From contig CM048854.1 of the NCBI GenBank assembly GCA_026545225.1, positions 28,959,230-29,023,229 on the forward strand: 64,000 nt of DNA, in the 5' to 3' direction. Position 1 is the stretch's first letter. Each line of letters starts with the position of its first letter. The position numbers were made by a program, and so were the translations under genes. The stretch comes from Cornus controversa (lineage: Eukaryota; Streptophyta; Magnoliopsida; Cornales; Cornaceae). The notes below the pieces were generated by a model. That model saw only the letters and a list, made by a program, of their open reading frames with translations, did no database searches and had not been told where the DNA came from. Below, in pieces: positions 33,172 through 45,400 of this stretch.

Positions 33172-33377
33172 GGTCATGTTTGGATTGGCTTTTGAAAAGC
33201 GGCTTTCTACTTTTCAAGCTTAAAAGTCATTTTGAAGAGTGTTTGGATTTAAAGGCTGAAGAGTTTCGGAGTTCAAAAACAGCGTTTAAAGGAAGCTAGT
33301 AGGTACCTGTTTCCTCATTTAGTTTTTGCTTTTCTTTTTCTTCTGCGTAAAAGTCGAAGAAAAAACTCTGCCAAACA
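33172..33377 (+). mobile_element. MITE, about 206 bp (AAAAGCGGCTTT family, copy 1)
   Basis: The text GTTTGGATTGGCTTTTGAAAAGCGG...GCCAAACA recurs in reverse orientation at 57409-57614 over its whole length, so this is a defined repeat. The ends carry TGTTTGG/CCAAACA as short inverted termini. No clear target duplication was found, so the superfamily is open (hAT-like is possible). Confidence 0.65.
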
Positions 33378-34480
33378 GGACAATAACGTGAGACCAAACC
33401 CCATGTTCAGTCTACTTGAAAAGCAAAGTTGTTGGATTGAGATCAAGTCCTTTCTTGAATAATGAAAATTAGTTCTACAGAGAACCAGAACCCAAGAAAA
33501 TGTTAGCTTATATTGGAAATCAAGCTGAACATGTACTACTAGAATAGGAATGAAGATTAATTCAAGTTAAAGGCTGCTCCATTTGGAAACCTTAACATTT
33601 TGTAATGCTTAGTTACAAGACACAAAGTACATACTATTTGGTTTCGATCGAGTAAACCTTAATACAACTCGTGTATAATTAAACTAGATTATATGTAAAT
33701 ATATATAATATACTTGCAAGAAATCTTGGACACAAAGGCAAGAATGTCGGATTTGGTTTACAAGTCTAGGTATTCTGAAACAAGTTGCTGGCACCAAGTA
33801 CATGAACTTTTACATCGTGCACATTTTTATGTATTTCTTTTTTTTTAGAAAATTTGGTCCGGTTTATCAATCTTTGATACCATATATAGTACTTGTTCAA
33901 TAATTAACCTTGAACAACCATCTTAAGTAACTCGAACTCGATTTGATCAACAATAATAATGCGGTAATCATAAGCATACGTCATTATATATAAATAGCAC
34001 GCGTATATTTTAATCTTTCTTCCTATCATATTATCATCGTTGTCTTAATCTCATATGAATGAGGTCGGCCTTATGACTTCTCACCAATTAAATAAAAATT
34101 CACCAAGAAGATTTGACATAAATTTTAATCATAAGTTTTATAATAAATGTTATTCGTCATATAAAGCACTTGTGTTTGTTTGTTTTTTTTTTCTTTCTCT
34201 TTTTTCCTTCTTTTGTGTTTTTGTGTGTGTGCATAATATCATTAGAAGATATAAAAAGACACAATTCGAGAAGGATCAATATATGGCATGACTTGTGGAA
34301 ATGCTACATTTTGATTATTTTCATTTTCTTCTATAAGAATAATTTTTTGAATTATGATTACTATACTTGTACTTTTCCATGAATTCATGTGGTGAAAAAA
34401 TAACCTTCACAGTCACACTGAGAATCTGTTTGCAATTACAATTTTAGCAACTCACTTCATTACCTATTATTATTATATGC
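33378..34480. other. Intergenic, no gene seen
   Basis: AT-rich DNA between the MITE and the microsatellites upstream of HEMA. Short open frames are low-complexity and are not supported as genes. Confidence 0.5.
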
Positions 34481-34487
34481 GTTTATA

Positions 34488-34490
<3 letters not shown>

Positions 34491-34521
<31 letters not shown>
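34491..34521. repeat. (TG)n(AG)n microsatellite
   Basis: A TG run followed by a GA run. A compound TG/TA tract lies at 34818-34861 and a TA tract at about 35021-35040, all upstream of HEMA. A perfect hairpin, GTGGTCC-CTTC-GGACCAC, lies at 34653-34670. Confidence 0.9.
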
Positions 34522-34816
34522 CAAAGCTGCATATTCTGCATTTTGTTTTAATTATTTGCATATTTGATTACTGTTCATTTACTAGCTAGCATTTAGCAAC
34601 CTCTTCAATTAAGTTGTAAAAAATCATTTGAAAGAGGAAGAGTTATCTAAGAGTGGTCCCTTCGGACCACATCTGAAGATCTAAAGTGTGAGTAGGATTC
34701 TTGTCCACGGTTTTCTCATTAAAGTTTGTGGCAGATAGAGAGAGACCATGAAATCTTAATAAGCAATCTCTATCACTCGTCTTCGCTCCTCCCCTCTTTG
34801 TATCTTATCTCTTTCT

Positions 34817-34868
<52 letters not shown>

Positions 34869-35578
34869 TTGTCCTACAATATATAACTGTGATATATAAT
34901 ATCTTACTTGGCTGGTGTAACAAGAGCTTGCAATGCCATTTGTTCACGTTGTTTTGGGTTTTTTTGGCTTTAAAAAAGAAAAAATAAGCAAGAAAAATGC
35001 GTCATCTCTATAATTGTTATATATATATATATATATATATTGAACCGCATTGTAGTTTTTTCTCATATTTCTAGACTGGTGCATTTGGTGAATAGGATAG
35101 TATTAGAAAAAAAGAAAAAAAAAACGATTGATATTCACGAATTAAATCACTGAAAATGAGTGATCAGTAGAGAGGATCAGATTCTGGCTATTGAGCTAAT
35201 ATTTGCAAGAACCCACCTAAGTGGATTTCTAAATTGGGGGTGGGGGTGCGTGTGGATAAAACGTGTATTCCATTCGCCAATCACAACGCAGAGAAATCTA
35301 ACCTCCTTTTGGCCTGTCCAACTCTGTCCCCACAACCAAACAGGGTCCTTACTTTCCCACATCAACTCCCACTTTCTCTCTCTCTCTCTCTTCACACAAA
35401 TAACAACTAAAAATAAACCAAACAATCTAACACCCAGCACATCTGCTTTGGAAGATCAAACCATCCTCTGGTTCTACACAACCCCAACCCCAACCCCATA
35501 AACCCCTCTTTCCATTCCTCCTCAAATTCTGTATCTCTCTAAAAATCTAGGGTCAGGGTTTCGATAGCATTGCTAGCT

Positions 35579-36388
35579 ATGGCTGTTTCGAGTGCGTTTG
35601 CAGGAGCCAAGCTCGAGACTCTCCTCCTCGGCAACACTTCGTCAACGAGGTCGTCTCCGTCCCAAATTGGGGTGTTCTGCAAACCAACTCGAACCAGAAG
35701 AACCCTAATTCAAAGAGGGTGGACTTCTTTCAACCCCACTATCAGGTCTGAGGTTGCTTCTGATGTTTCCGTTCAGACCTCTGACAAGATCGATACGGCT
35801 TCTTCTTCGAGCCTCTCTGCTCTCGAACAGCTCAAAACCTCCGGCGCTGACCGTATGTCCAAATTTCTCTCTCTTAATTTGTGTTTACATAGCTATATTT
35901 TGTAATTCTATTTGATTGTGGTAATGGGTTTTGTATTTTTTTTGCAATTGGGATGTGCATTGCACTTCCAATTGTTAGTTTTGTTTTAATTGACTGATTC
36001 CCTTTTGATTTATTTTATTTCTTGTTTTTTCGTTGACTTATTTAGTTCATTAAGTGAGTTTTCATAATTTAGTTCAGTGGATCAGAAAATTTGCTATCAC
36101 CAACCAAGTTAAGATGATCGTTAGAAGAAAAAAAAAACAAAGAAATGAATGAACATCAATAACTTTGCAGAATTTTTATAGGTTTCAGCAATTCGTTTGG
36201 GTGCAATTTACACTGAAATTTCAAATGCCACTTGTTACAAATTGTTTGGTGCAGGTTATCAGGGTGGACTCTGGTTTTTAGATTATAATTTTTAATTTGA
36301 AAAGTTCATGTTATTTAGATTGTTAGGCTTTTCAATTTAAGATGACAAACTTTTGTGTTTGTTGCTTCATTATCATTGATTTTCCTCT

Positions 36389-36447
<59 letters not shown>

Positions 36448-39090
36448 CCCTTTGTATTTTGTATTGAAGCATCAGCAGTTGAGCTTTGGAGTAGGTTTTG
36501 TCTCTTAACTGGCTAATAAAGGTGGATTGGTTCTCACTGAAGTATTTTACAGGCCCTTTATTTCCATCATGGGTGATTAATGTACCTATGGACTTTTTAA
36601 TTTTTGTTTCTTATTGATTTCTATTCAAAGTCAAATGTCATATTTGTACGCAATCCACCCACCCCACATTTTCTAATTCGTTACAAATTAATCATGTAAT
36701 AACACAGCTTAAAGCTACCTTTTTGTTGTCGTTCGGCTAGGAGATAGGGAATCTGTCATTTTAAGCTCAATGATTGCTTGACTTAATGTTTTTCTACTCC
36801 ATGGGGTCGTCTCCCCCTGAAAGATTGATGTGTCACTTCTTGTTTACACTTCTGGAGGTTTTTTTTTTTTTAACCGTGATGAGGATGTTTTCTGATTTCT
36901 TCACTTGTATTACTCATATGGATCTTTCCAAGATCTAGGCCGCATGAGTCATAACTGATTCATTCTCCGAATTATTAATTATTATAAGATAATCTAATTA
37001 AGATTTTCCTTCATTGATAATTTCTTATATGTATTTTGCTAGAAATACTTGTTTTTTTCTAGAGTAGTCTTTTTTTGAAACTTCTGAATTCATGCCTATC
37101 AGGATATACAAAGGAAAGGAGCAGCATTGTGGTCATCGGGCTTAGTGTTCACACTACACCTGTTGAAATGCGTGAAAAACTTGCCATTCCAGAAGCAGAA
37201 TGGCCCCGAGCCATTGGGGAGCTTTGTAGTTTGAATCATATAGAAGAGGCGGCTGTTCTGAGTACATGCAACAGGATGGAGATATATGTTGTTGCTCTCT
37301 CTCAGCATCGTGGAGTCAAAGAAGTTACTGAATGGATGTCAAAGGTGCTTTTCATTTTCCCTTTTGGCCTTCCTTTATTTTGGCTAGTACACTTTTTATT
37401 ACCTTATCAGATTAAGTGACCATCTCATGAAATCAAATCCTTTGATTTTCCATGATATAACTTATACTGCAGTGACATTTTGTGCACATGCATTGTGAGG
37501 TAGACGTACCATGCTATGGGTGTAGCATGTGTTTACTTGCCAAATAATTGACCTTATGAATTTATAGATCATCCAGACTGACCTTAATGGTTATTGCCAT
37601 CAAGCTATTTTTATTTGTTGCCCTCTTTCTTTTTCCTTTCTGGAAGAACCTTCAACTTCCCCCCTCTCTACCGTTTTTTTCATGGTTTGGATTTTTTAGT
37701 GAAGATTGGTGTCTCTTTACTTCCCTTCTTGTGTTAAATGAAATCTTCCCATGCATTCATAATTAGAATTTTTCGAGCTAATTAAGATACTAAAATTTCA
37801 GATGTCCAACGGTGGATGTGGCTTTTTAATGGTGTCATGCATTCATAATTATAGTTTTCCAAGCTAATTAAGATATTAAGTTTTCATATGTCCAACGGTG
37901 GATGTGGTTTTTTTTACTATGACTATCATTGTTAATTTATTCATCTTTTTTCTTTGCAGACAAGTGGCATCCCTGTTTCTGAGCTTTGCCATCACCAATT
38001 CTTGTTGTATAACAAAGATGCTACACAGCATATTTTTGAGGTATCAGCAGGCCTAGACTCCCTCGTTTTAGGAGAAGGTCAAATTCTTGCTCAGGTCAAA
38101 CAAGTTGTTAAAGTTGGACAAGGAGTTGTGGGCTTTGGGAGGAACATTAGCGGGTTGTTCAAGCATGCAATCACTGTTGGAAAGCGGGTTAGAACTGAGA
38201 CAAACATTGCAGCAGGGGCGGTTTCTGTTAGTTCAGCTGCTGTGGAATTGGCCTTGATGAAGATTCCTGACTCCTCACATTCCAGTGCTAGGATGTTGGT
38301 GATTGGAGCTGGCAAGATGGGAAAACTTGTGATCAAACACTTAGTAGCAAAAGGATGCACGAAGATGGTGGTTGTAAACAGGAGTGAGGAGAGAGTTGCA
38401 GCCATCCGCGAAGAGCTGAGGGGTGTGGAGATAATCTATAAACCACTCACCGAGATGTTAACCTGTGCTGCTGAAGCTGATGTTGTTTTCACCAGCACAG
38501 CATCAGAAACCCCATTATTTTTGAAAGAACATGTCATGGATATTCCACCTGTTGGTCCTGATATTGGGGGGTTGAGACTATTCATTGATATATCTGTTCC
38601 TAGGAATGTGGGTTCTTGTGTCACTGATCTTGAGACTGCACGAGTTTACAATGTGGACGATCTTAAGGAGGTCGTGGCTGCTAATAAAGAGGATCGGCTC
38701 AGGAAAGCAATGGAAGCTCAGTCAATTATTGCTGAGGAATCAAAACAATTTGAAGCCTGGAGGGATTCACTGGAAACTGTTCCGACAATCAAGAAATTGA
38801 GGGCTTATGCTGAAAGAATTAGAGTTGCAGAGCTAGATAAATGCTTGTCAAAAATGGGTGATGATCTCTCAAAGAAAACTAGAAGGGCTGTGGATGATCT
38901 TAGCCGGGGTATAGTGAACAAGCTCCTTCACGGTCCGATGCAGCACCTGAGATGTGATGGGAGTGACAGCCGGACTTTGAGCGAGACACTTGAGAATATG
39001 CATGCTCTTAACAGAATGTTCAGCCTTGAGACTGAGATATCTGTTTTGGAACAAAAGATTCGAGCCAAAGTGGAGCAAAACCAAAAGTGA
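35579..39090 (+). CDS. HEMA: Glutamyl-tRNA reductase, chloroplast, 3 coding exons
   Basis: GluTR reduces the glutamate of Glu-tRNA(Glu) to glutamate-1-semialdehyde with NADPH, the first committed and most regulated step of 5-aminolevulinate, chlorophyll and heme synthesis in plastids. Coding exons are 35579-35852, 37103-37344 and 37960-39090, with junctions GACC|GTATGT...TATCAG|GATAT and TCAAAG|GTGCTT...TTGCAG|ACAAG. The product is 548 aa; plant HEMA proteins are about 540. A Ser/Thr/Arg-rich N-terminus (about 60 aa) fits a transit peptide. Catalytic Cys147 is in [26 protein letters not shown] (204-219) and the NADPH loop GAGKMG (288-293) are intact. The C-terminal dimerisation helix region is complete. 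The ATG at 35579 is used because it starts the transit peptide and follows a CT-rich leader. Paralog number (HEMA1 or HEMA2) is not assigned. Confidence 0.97.
35853..37102 (+). other. HEMA intron 1 with (TA)n
   Basis: A 1,250-bp intron containing a long TA microsatellite at 36392-36444 (about 26 units). Intron 2 (37345-37959) is 615 bp and carries two related pieces of about 70 bp (CATGCATTCATAATTA..., ATGTCCAACGGTGGATGTGG) near 37750-37820 and 37837-37905. No transposon with defined ends was seen. Confidence 0.85.
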
Positions 39091-39460
39091 GTGTCAATGT
39101 TAATACTTCATTCACAACCCTTCTTCCAATTCCTCCCATATGAATAAGAGTTCTTCACCCAATTTTTAGGATTGGCACTGTTGTAATATGCATTTGAATG
39201 GATAAAGAGGAGTAGGTCCCTTTGGGGGATCTTTCCTATTGATTTTATTGTTTTCAGAGATTTCTGCCTAACTTTGTTTGGTTCCCACTGTCTGCAGTGT
39301 CTTTGTATAAGTAGTCATTCGGCTCTGTAGGATATTATTGGAGATATTATGAGATGAGTCCATGTATCTAATGTCCAGTCCAGTCTACTTGTTTGTGAAA
39401 TGTTAGTAAATCTTGTAATTATTTTTTGCATTAATCAAATATTGAAATCTGTGTTCAGTA
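39091..39460 (+). other. HEMA 3' UTR region
   Basis: Sequence after the TGA has the T-rich, near-upstream-element character of a plant 3' UTR. Candidate AATAAG/AATCAA signals lie at about 39143 and 39435. The actual poly(A) site cannot be set. Confidence 0.5.
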
Positions 39461-40589
39461 TATGTTAGTTTGTTGGGAGTTTGATTTTCTAGCTGAACTT
39501 TAGAATCATACTTTGTAATGTTAATTATTAGGGAATGAACACCTGGTGCTGAAGATAGCTTGGCTAGATTTGTGGTTTCTGTTGGTTAATCTTTTCACTT
39601 TTTTTATCACGTGTAAAAAGATATTAGTAGAGAATTAAGGGTGATTGTCCGCACAAGTAATCATATCTATCATTCAGTTCATTCCAGATGTCACTGGTGT
39701 TACAAAAATTAACATAAAAGCAAATCAAATAAGGAAATCAAATACACAAATAAAGATGGAAACATATACAAGATTCACTTACATCCTTGGTGCAAGGTTC
39801 ACTTAGCACAGATATACAAGATTCACTTACATCCTTGGTGTTGAAACAGCATACAATTACAGAAAGTTCAGGCTACAATTACAGAAAGTTCAGACTGTAT
39901 ATATAGACACCTCCTAAAATTTTATAACAAATGTAAAAATATTAAAATATTCTTCAAAGTTGGACTAACTCTACACTTCCTATCAATGATCTTGGAGTTG
40001 CCTACGATGGTTCTTGAAATTGTGCATGTAAAAGGGCATAATTGGAATTTCATATTTTTGAAGTTGTGCATGGAAAAGTGCGCAGCTGGAATTTCATATA
40101 CAAGCAAATTTCAAATTGCGGGCAAAACAGGGGTCTACAGGTGAGAACATTTCATAACTGAGTTTTTTTACGATTGCAAGTCTCAAACAGGTTCCTTTTC
40201 CAATGCTCGACTTGGGCTGGCATACCTGTTCAAATTTGCAGTCTTCCAAATTAGCCCACCATTTCTAGAATCTTCCCCAATATACTAATTCTTACAAACC
40301 CTTCAATCTTCAGAGTCCTCCTCTTTCTGCAACACTCCATACTTTCTTATTATAAATAGTGTGTGGGGTCGACGTATCTGTATTGGCATTTTTTCATTTT
40401 GGATCTTTTATACCAATTTTTAAAATAAAATAAAATAAGAAAAGCGAATATATTCAATTATATATGTACTTTTACAAACACTTTTTTTTTTACCGTATTT
40501 TACTAATGATGAGAGGCACTTCTTTAAGCATGATTTTTTTCCCAAAAAAAATAGAAAGACTGGCCGATGTTGCCCGACCCAATAAATCA
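39461..40589. other. Intergenic with short tandem duplications
   Basis: ACAAGATTCACTTACATCCTTGGTG occurs near 39769 and 39817. CTACAATTACAGAAAGTTCAG occurs twice near 39854 and 39873. GGAATTTCATAT occurs near 40042 and 40089 with similar surroundings. No coding region is supported. Confidence 0.6.
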
Positions 40590-40597
40590 ATATCAAG

Positions 40598-41269
40598 TAA
40601 GGGTGCAAATTGGGTTGGTCAAGTCGAACCTAACTCAATTTTCACGAACTAAGACAACTTTTTTTACAACTAGAGTTAAGCATGAGTTGAAAATTTTCAA
40701 TCCAAATTCAATTAGGGTTGAATTTAGGTAGAAGTCCCATTAATCCGAGCCCAACTTCAACTCAAATTCTAATTTTATTTTTTATATATTTTTATTTTAA
40801 ATATACTATATATATTTCAAATTCTAGGCATGTTCGTCTAGTAGTGGTCCATTTGTTATTATGTCATAGAGTGTAACCACCAATATATTCAATTATTTCA
40901 ATTGTGAAAAAATTATGATTGTTCATCTTTTAATCTTTACAATAATTATTTTCATTGGTAGATGATGATGTGCATTCTAAACACAAAAGAATGAAAAAGC
41001 AATACATAAGTATCATAAGGGAAAAAAAATTATTAGTTCCATAAAGTCAATGTCATACAAGATATTTATATGATAAAATAAGCGTTGTAACCCTAATTCT
41101 AACCCAAAATCTCAGTCCGAATTTAACCCGAGTTAAAAAATTTAAGAATGGGTTGGATTAAAGTTGGTTAACTTGGGTTGAATATCGACTTTGAGTTGAA
41201 CATTTTAAATGTCGGGTTCAATCCAAATTGTACCTCCAACCCACCCAACCTGTCCAAGTTACACCCCTA
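40598..41269. mobile_element. Non-autonomous hAT element, GGGTTGG-rich type, 672 bp
   Basis: The left end is TAAGGGTGCAAATTGGG and the right end, reverse complemented, TAGGGGTGTAACTTGGA. Flanks are ATATCAAG (40590-40597) and CTATCAAG (41270-41277), an 8-bp target duplication with one change. The subterminal text repeats GGGTTGGA/CCAACCC. No transposase is encoded. Confidence 0.8.
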
Positions 41270-41277
41270 CTATCAAG

Positions 41278-42229
41278 TAATCATACACACATGGATTGGA
41301 TGTTTCCGAAAAATTCAAATTATTCTCTAAATATATTTGGACCTTGTTCTTGGATTTCATATATATATATTATTGTTAGCATAACATCACTTTTTTTTGT
41401 GATTTAAAAAATTGATCTAAAATGTTTAATATTTTCTATCTTTGTAGATTATGCTAATATTCTTTATTTATTTATTTCTTATGTAAATATAAAACTCTTG
41501 TGACTAAATTGTTGAGTATTATTTATAAAGTAGAAGCTAAATTGAGAATTATGTTAAAAAATTTGGCAATCACAAGTTGAAGAGAAAACTGAAATAGTAT
41601 AGCCACTTTGCTGTGTAAGATATAGTGAATAATGTATTTTTTAAGTAAAATAAATGTAGGTTACAAATGTCTATACAAGTTATCTTTTAATATCTATACA
41701 CACTGTTAATACTTTCTAAAAAAATTTATTTGGTTTTAGGAGAATGGAATAGGCACTTTGAAATTAAAGTTAAAAAAATAATAATTAAGAAATTGATCTA
41801 ATTTTAATTTCAATTTTAAAACGCTAATTCGGTCTTTCCAAATTCAACATCACACCAATTCGTGGAGTCAAACATCATTTCTACCCCCAAAAAAAAAGGC
41901 TACCCTTGTCTCTCTCCTCTCTCGTACTCTTACTCTTTCTCTGTCTAAAAGGAGATTAGGAAACCAGGATGGAATATGATACTAGTTTCTAAGAACACCA
42001 AAAGATAATAATAATAATACAGATTTAAGCAGACCAAAAAGTAGTAAATGAGTAAATTTCAGAAGTCCGATACATCTAGATATAACATGTTGCATATGTG
42101 TTTACACCCTAATATGCAGGGGAGGGGCAGCCATGACCACTCAAAATTTTTATTAATATACATCAGTCTTAAATTTATATTAGTCCAAATTTGATTCCCA
42201 AATATATTAGCTTAACCCAATTAAATGAA
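41278..42229. other. Intergenic, no gene seen
   Basis: AT-rich DNA lacking coding or repeat structure that could be supported. Confidence 0.5.
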
Positions 42230-42334
42230 ACATTTAGTTAGTTAATATTAGCTCAACCAAATTAAATATAACATTTAGTTAGTTTATTTAAATCCAACCC
42301 AACCCAACAGCAACCTCTTATAATATAATAATTG

Positions 42335-42383
<49 letters not shown>

Positions 42384-42497
42384 AGTTAGTTAATATTAGC
42401 TCAACCAAATTAAATAAAACATTTAGTTAGTTTATTTAAATCCAACCCAACCCAACAACAACCTCTTATAATATAATAATTGTCCAATATATATATA
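42230..42497 (+). repeat. 148-bp tandem duplication with (TA)n
   Basis: CATTTAGTTAGTTAATATTAGC... starts at 42231 and again at 42379 and runs nearly unchanged through TTATAATATAATAATTGTCC. The copies are separated by a TA microsatellite at 42339-42375. A partial third, more diverged piece precedes the first copy. Confidence 0.85.
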
Positions 42498-42738
42498 TGA
42501 GCTTGGCGTTTGAATTTTTTCTCAAAAAATTTTCATCATCTAACCGTCACAAATGCTTAAAAAATAAATCTAACAGTTTCAAAAATATCTATGTCTATCT
42601 ACAGTCTAAAATTACTTTCCCTATCTACAATCAACGGTCATCATTCACCCACTACATTCTATATCATACACTCCCACTCAATTTTTTTTCTTTTCTATAT
42701 CTTCTTTTATATCATATTCTCTCTCTCTCTCTCTCCAT

Positions 42739-43140
42739 GAGGCCGAAGACAAGTTCAAGCAGAAGCGTCAAATCCCACTGCCACCTTCCTCCACCCGAAC
42801 CGGCGGTGGTACTCATCACCACCGCCACCAACAACATCCTAAGCAGTGGTGGCCTCAGAATCGTTAAATCACCACCACCAAGCAAGAGGCTGAAGCCAAG
42901 TTCGCCACCACTACAACCCTAAGCAGCGGCGACAAGCAGATCTCCGACGTTTTCTCTTAATTCAGTCAGGTCTCACCGCCACCTTCCTCCACCCAAACAG
43001 GTGGTGGTACTCATCACCACCGCCACTACAATCGATGGGATGAACGGTCAGAACCTCGACGGTCGCAACATCACCGTCAACGAGGCCCAATCATGTGGAA
43101 GCAGTGGCGGAGGCAGAGGAGGAGGAGAATCGGCGTTGAT
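42739..43140 (+). pseudogene. Composite of gene fragments including a glycine-rich RNA-binding protein piece
   Basis: A short open frame from ATG 42739 (MRPKTSSSRSVKS... to the stop at 42920) has a CT-rich leader but no recognised domain. Its segment CCACCTTCCTCCACCC...GTACTCATCACCACCGCC (42781-42829) is repeated at 42978-43026. It is followed by 43034-43140, reading DGMNGQNLDGRNITVNEAQS then a Gly-rich run. That block matches the end of the RRM and the start of the Gly-rich tail of plant GRP7-like RNA-binding proteins (NEAQSRG...GGGG). The rest of the RRM is absent. The mixture suggests captured or rearranged fragments, not a working gene. Confidence 0.6.
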
Positions 43141-43331
43141 GATAGAACCTCCATGTGCTCGTTGTCGATGACAGTCACGTCAATCGAAAGGTGATCGAGC
43201 AGTTGCTCAAGATCTCCTGTTGTAAAGATGAGTTTTGATTCTAAAATCTCAATCGTTGTCATAACTATTGTGATTTGAGGCCTAACCTATTTGATTTGTT
43301 GTTGAAATTAATCGAATTTGGAATGTTTTAG

Positions 43332-43512
43332 TTACGGCTGTGGAGAGTAGAAGCAGAGCTCTGCAATCCCAATTTGATCTCAAATGTGAGGGTCATTGTA
43401 GGGTTCGTCCCTTTCTTCCCCACGAAATCGCTTCCAAAAATGGCAACCCAGTTGCTTGCATCTCTGTTCTTGGAATTCGAGATTATGTTTATCTCAAATA
43501 TCAAGAAACCAG
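43332..43512 (+). pseudogene. Exon-like fragment of an unidentified gene
   Basis: Between a TTTTAG acceptor-like end and an AACCAG|GTGAGAAG donor, one frame is open for 60 codons and reads as a normal protein (AVESRSRALQSQFDLKCEG, RPFLPHEIASKNGNPVACI, GIRDYVYLKYQET). I do not recognise the family. It may be one exon of a captured gene, since no further exons are evident before the hAT-type element at 43665. Confidence 0.45.
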
Positions 43513-43664
43513 GTGAGAAGTTTCTTCGTTCCAAAACCACAATCTATTTTCAAGTTTTCTAGACCTTTGGTCAATGATTCTGATTCTGGGTTGTTTTCTT
43601 TGTGGGTGTAGCCAAAATGAGTGATATAAGTTGGATTCATTCTTTAGCCAAAATGAGTGCTAGG

Positions 43665-44985
43665 CTATAAAGCACGGACACTTCACGGAAGGGTGTCATG
43701 CTCTTGTCGGACACTTCGTAGAAGTGTCCTGGAATATTTTTTTAGAGGACACAGCAAGGACACGCGGGGGACACGGATAGGACACGCTAGGGACACGACA
43801 GGGTATATTTTGTAATTTTTATTTTAAAAAATGGGGTACAAAAAAATTTAGTGTGGTTAAAAGCATAAATAAAATAAAATTTTAAAACTAAAAAATAAAT
43901 AGAAAACAAACCTAAAAGTGTAAAGTTTAAACTACACAGTCGCACCATTTCAGGCACACATAAGTTACATAACATAATCACAATTTTGGCTCTTCCAAAT
44001 TTGAGCCTTAATTCCCCTAAATCATTTGACCCACCACTCCACTGGAGCACCAGCCTACCCCTCATTGGCGATTCTACCTACCCCACCGATGATTCAGCCT
44101 CAAATTCCATCCTTAGTTCCAGTCGAATCGGGGGCAAAGATCAACACAGCTAGCGAAGCTCTGCGATATACATGATCGGCTGAACCTCAAGCATCATCTT
44201 CATATTTTTTCAGTGACTATGTTTCTCTTTGTTTCTCACTTCTTTCCTTCCTCTTCGACTCTCTCTATTTGTTATCACACGCACAGGCTCAATAGTCACA
44301 CTCTTAGTTTAGTTTTGTTTTTCATTTGTTTCTCTCTATATTTATCATCTCAGTTTGGTTCTGTAACTGGAGTGGTTTACAACTACCAACCAAGTTGACA
44401 TCAAATATAAAATGAAACTAAATTATTTTTGAAACTCTCTGAATTTTGGTCCCAATTCAATTTGAAGTCTTTATCATTATTTATAGTACTTGGTAGTTGG
44501 GACTTACCATCACCAGTCTCATTAAAATAGATGTTTAGGCATTTCACTAAATTGGTATATACACATTATCATATGCTTACGTATTTGTGTGCTTCACATG
44601 AGTGTGCATATATATATATATATATGATTAGTTGTTGCTAAGTTTAAATAGAATATGAGATTTAAAAGAAATTTTAGAAGGTTTTTTTTGTTATGCAACT
44701 TTTAGGTTTTATGTTATGAACGATGATGTAGTAAAATTATTTTAATGTATTTGTCTATTTTTGTTTATAAGTTTGTTGGTTCTTAATGGCTTGATGGGTG
44801 AATTGAAGTATTTATATAATGTAGTCTTCTTTTTTGATTAAATAATGGATAAATATTAAAATATTATATTATTATTTCATAGTCGTGTCATCGCTGTGTC
44901 GTGTCCTATTTTTTTAGAATTTGTCGTGTCACCATGTCCGTGTCGTGTCATACCCGTGTCCCATGTCCATGTTTGTGCTTCATAG
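43665..44985. mobile_element. hAT-type non-autonomous element, 1,321 bp (AAGCACNGACAC family, copy 2)
   Basis: The left end is CTATAAAGCACGGACAC and the right end, reverse complemented, CTATGAAGCACAAACATGG. A perfect 8-bp target duplication GTGCTAGG flanks it (43657-43664, 44986-44993). Both subterminal regions are packed with GGACACG/CGTGTCC motifs. The interior (about 43930-44400) has ordinary-looking, less repetitive sequence without a transposase and may be captured DNA. Confidence 0.85.
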
Positions 44986-44993
44986 GTGCTAGG

Positions 44994-45400
44994 TTGTTTT
45001 CTTTGTTGATTAGTGAACACTCTCGCTGGTTACTTGTACCACTCTCGCTTGTTACTTAAGCTTTGTTGTCCAGCATTAAGATCTGGTTACTCTCACTGGT
45101 TACTAGGCTTTGTTGTCTAGTATTAAAATCTACTCTTGCTGGTTACTTGGTTGTGTATATTATTTATATATTATTTATAGATATGTATATTATTTATATT
45201 TATACATATAATATATGGGTTAGTGTGGGCTGGCAAGCATAAGTAAGAAAAGAGAGGGGAAAAAATATGTATAATATATAGGTTAGTGTGGGCTGGCAAG
45301 CATGAGTGAGAAAAGAGAGAAAAAAATATGTATAATAATATATGTATAACTACCGTATAGATATATGGCTAGCAATTGTCCTTATTGTAACTGCAACACT
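44994..45400 (+). repeat. Tandem degenerate repeats
   Basis: ACTCTCGCTGGTTACTTG-type units recur about five times between 45017 and 45155. A 64-bp unit with GGTTAGTGTGGGCTGGCAAGCAT occurs at 45218 and 45281. No gene is seen. Confidence 0.75.

Noticed and set aside
34055-34382. Small hydrophobic open frames upstream of HEMA
   Set aside because: Poly-T/TTC-rich low complexity with no domain, start context or conserved partner.
35570-35581. Upstream TTG as an in-frame start for HEMA
   Set aside because: It would add only three residues and is not an ATG; the ATG at 35579 begins a normal transit peptide.
38091-39084. Frames on - over HEMA exon 3
   Set aside because: Shadows of the HEMA coding strand with no recognised motif.
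42497-42738. N-terminal extension of the frame at 42739 (from ATG 42497)
   Set aside because: Low-complexity Phe/Leu/Ser text translated from a tandem repeat end and a CT-rich leader.
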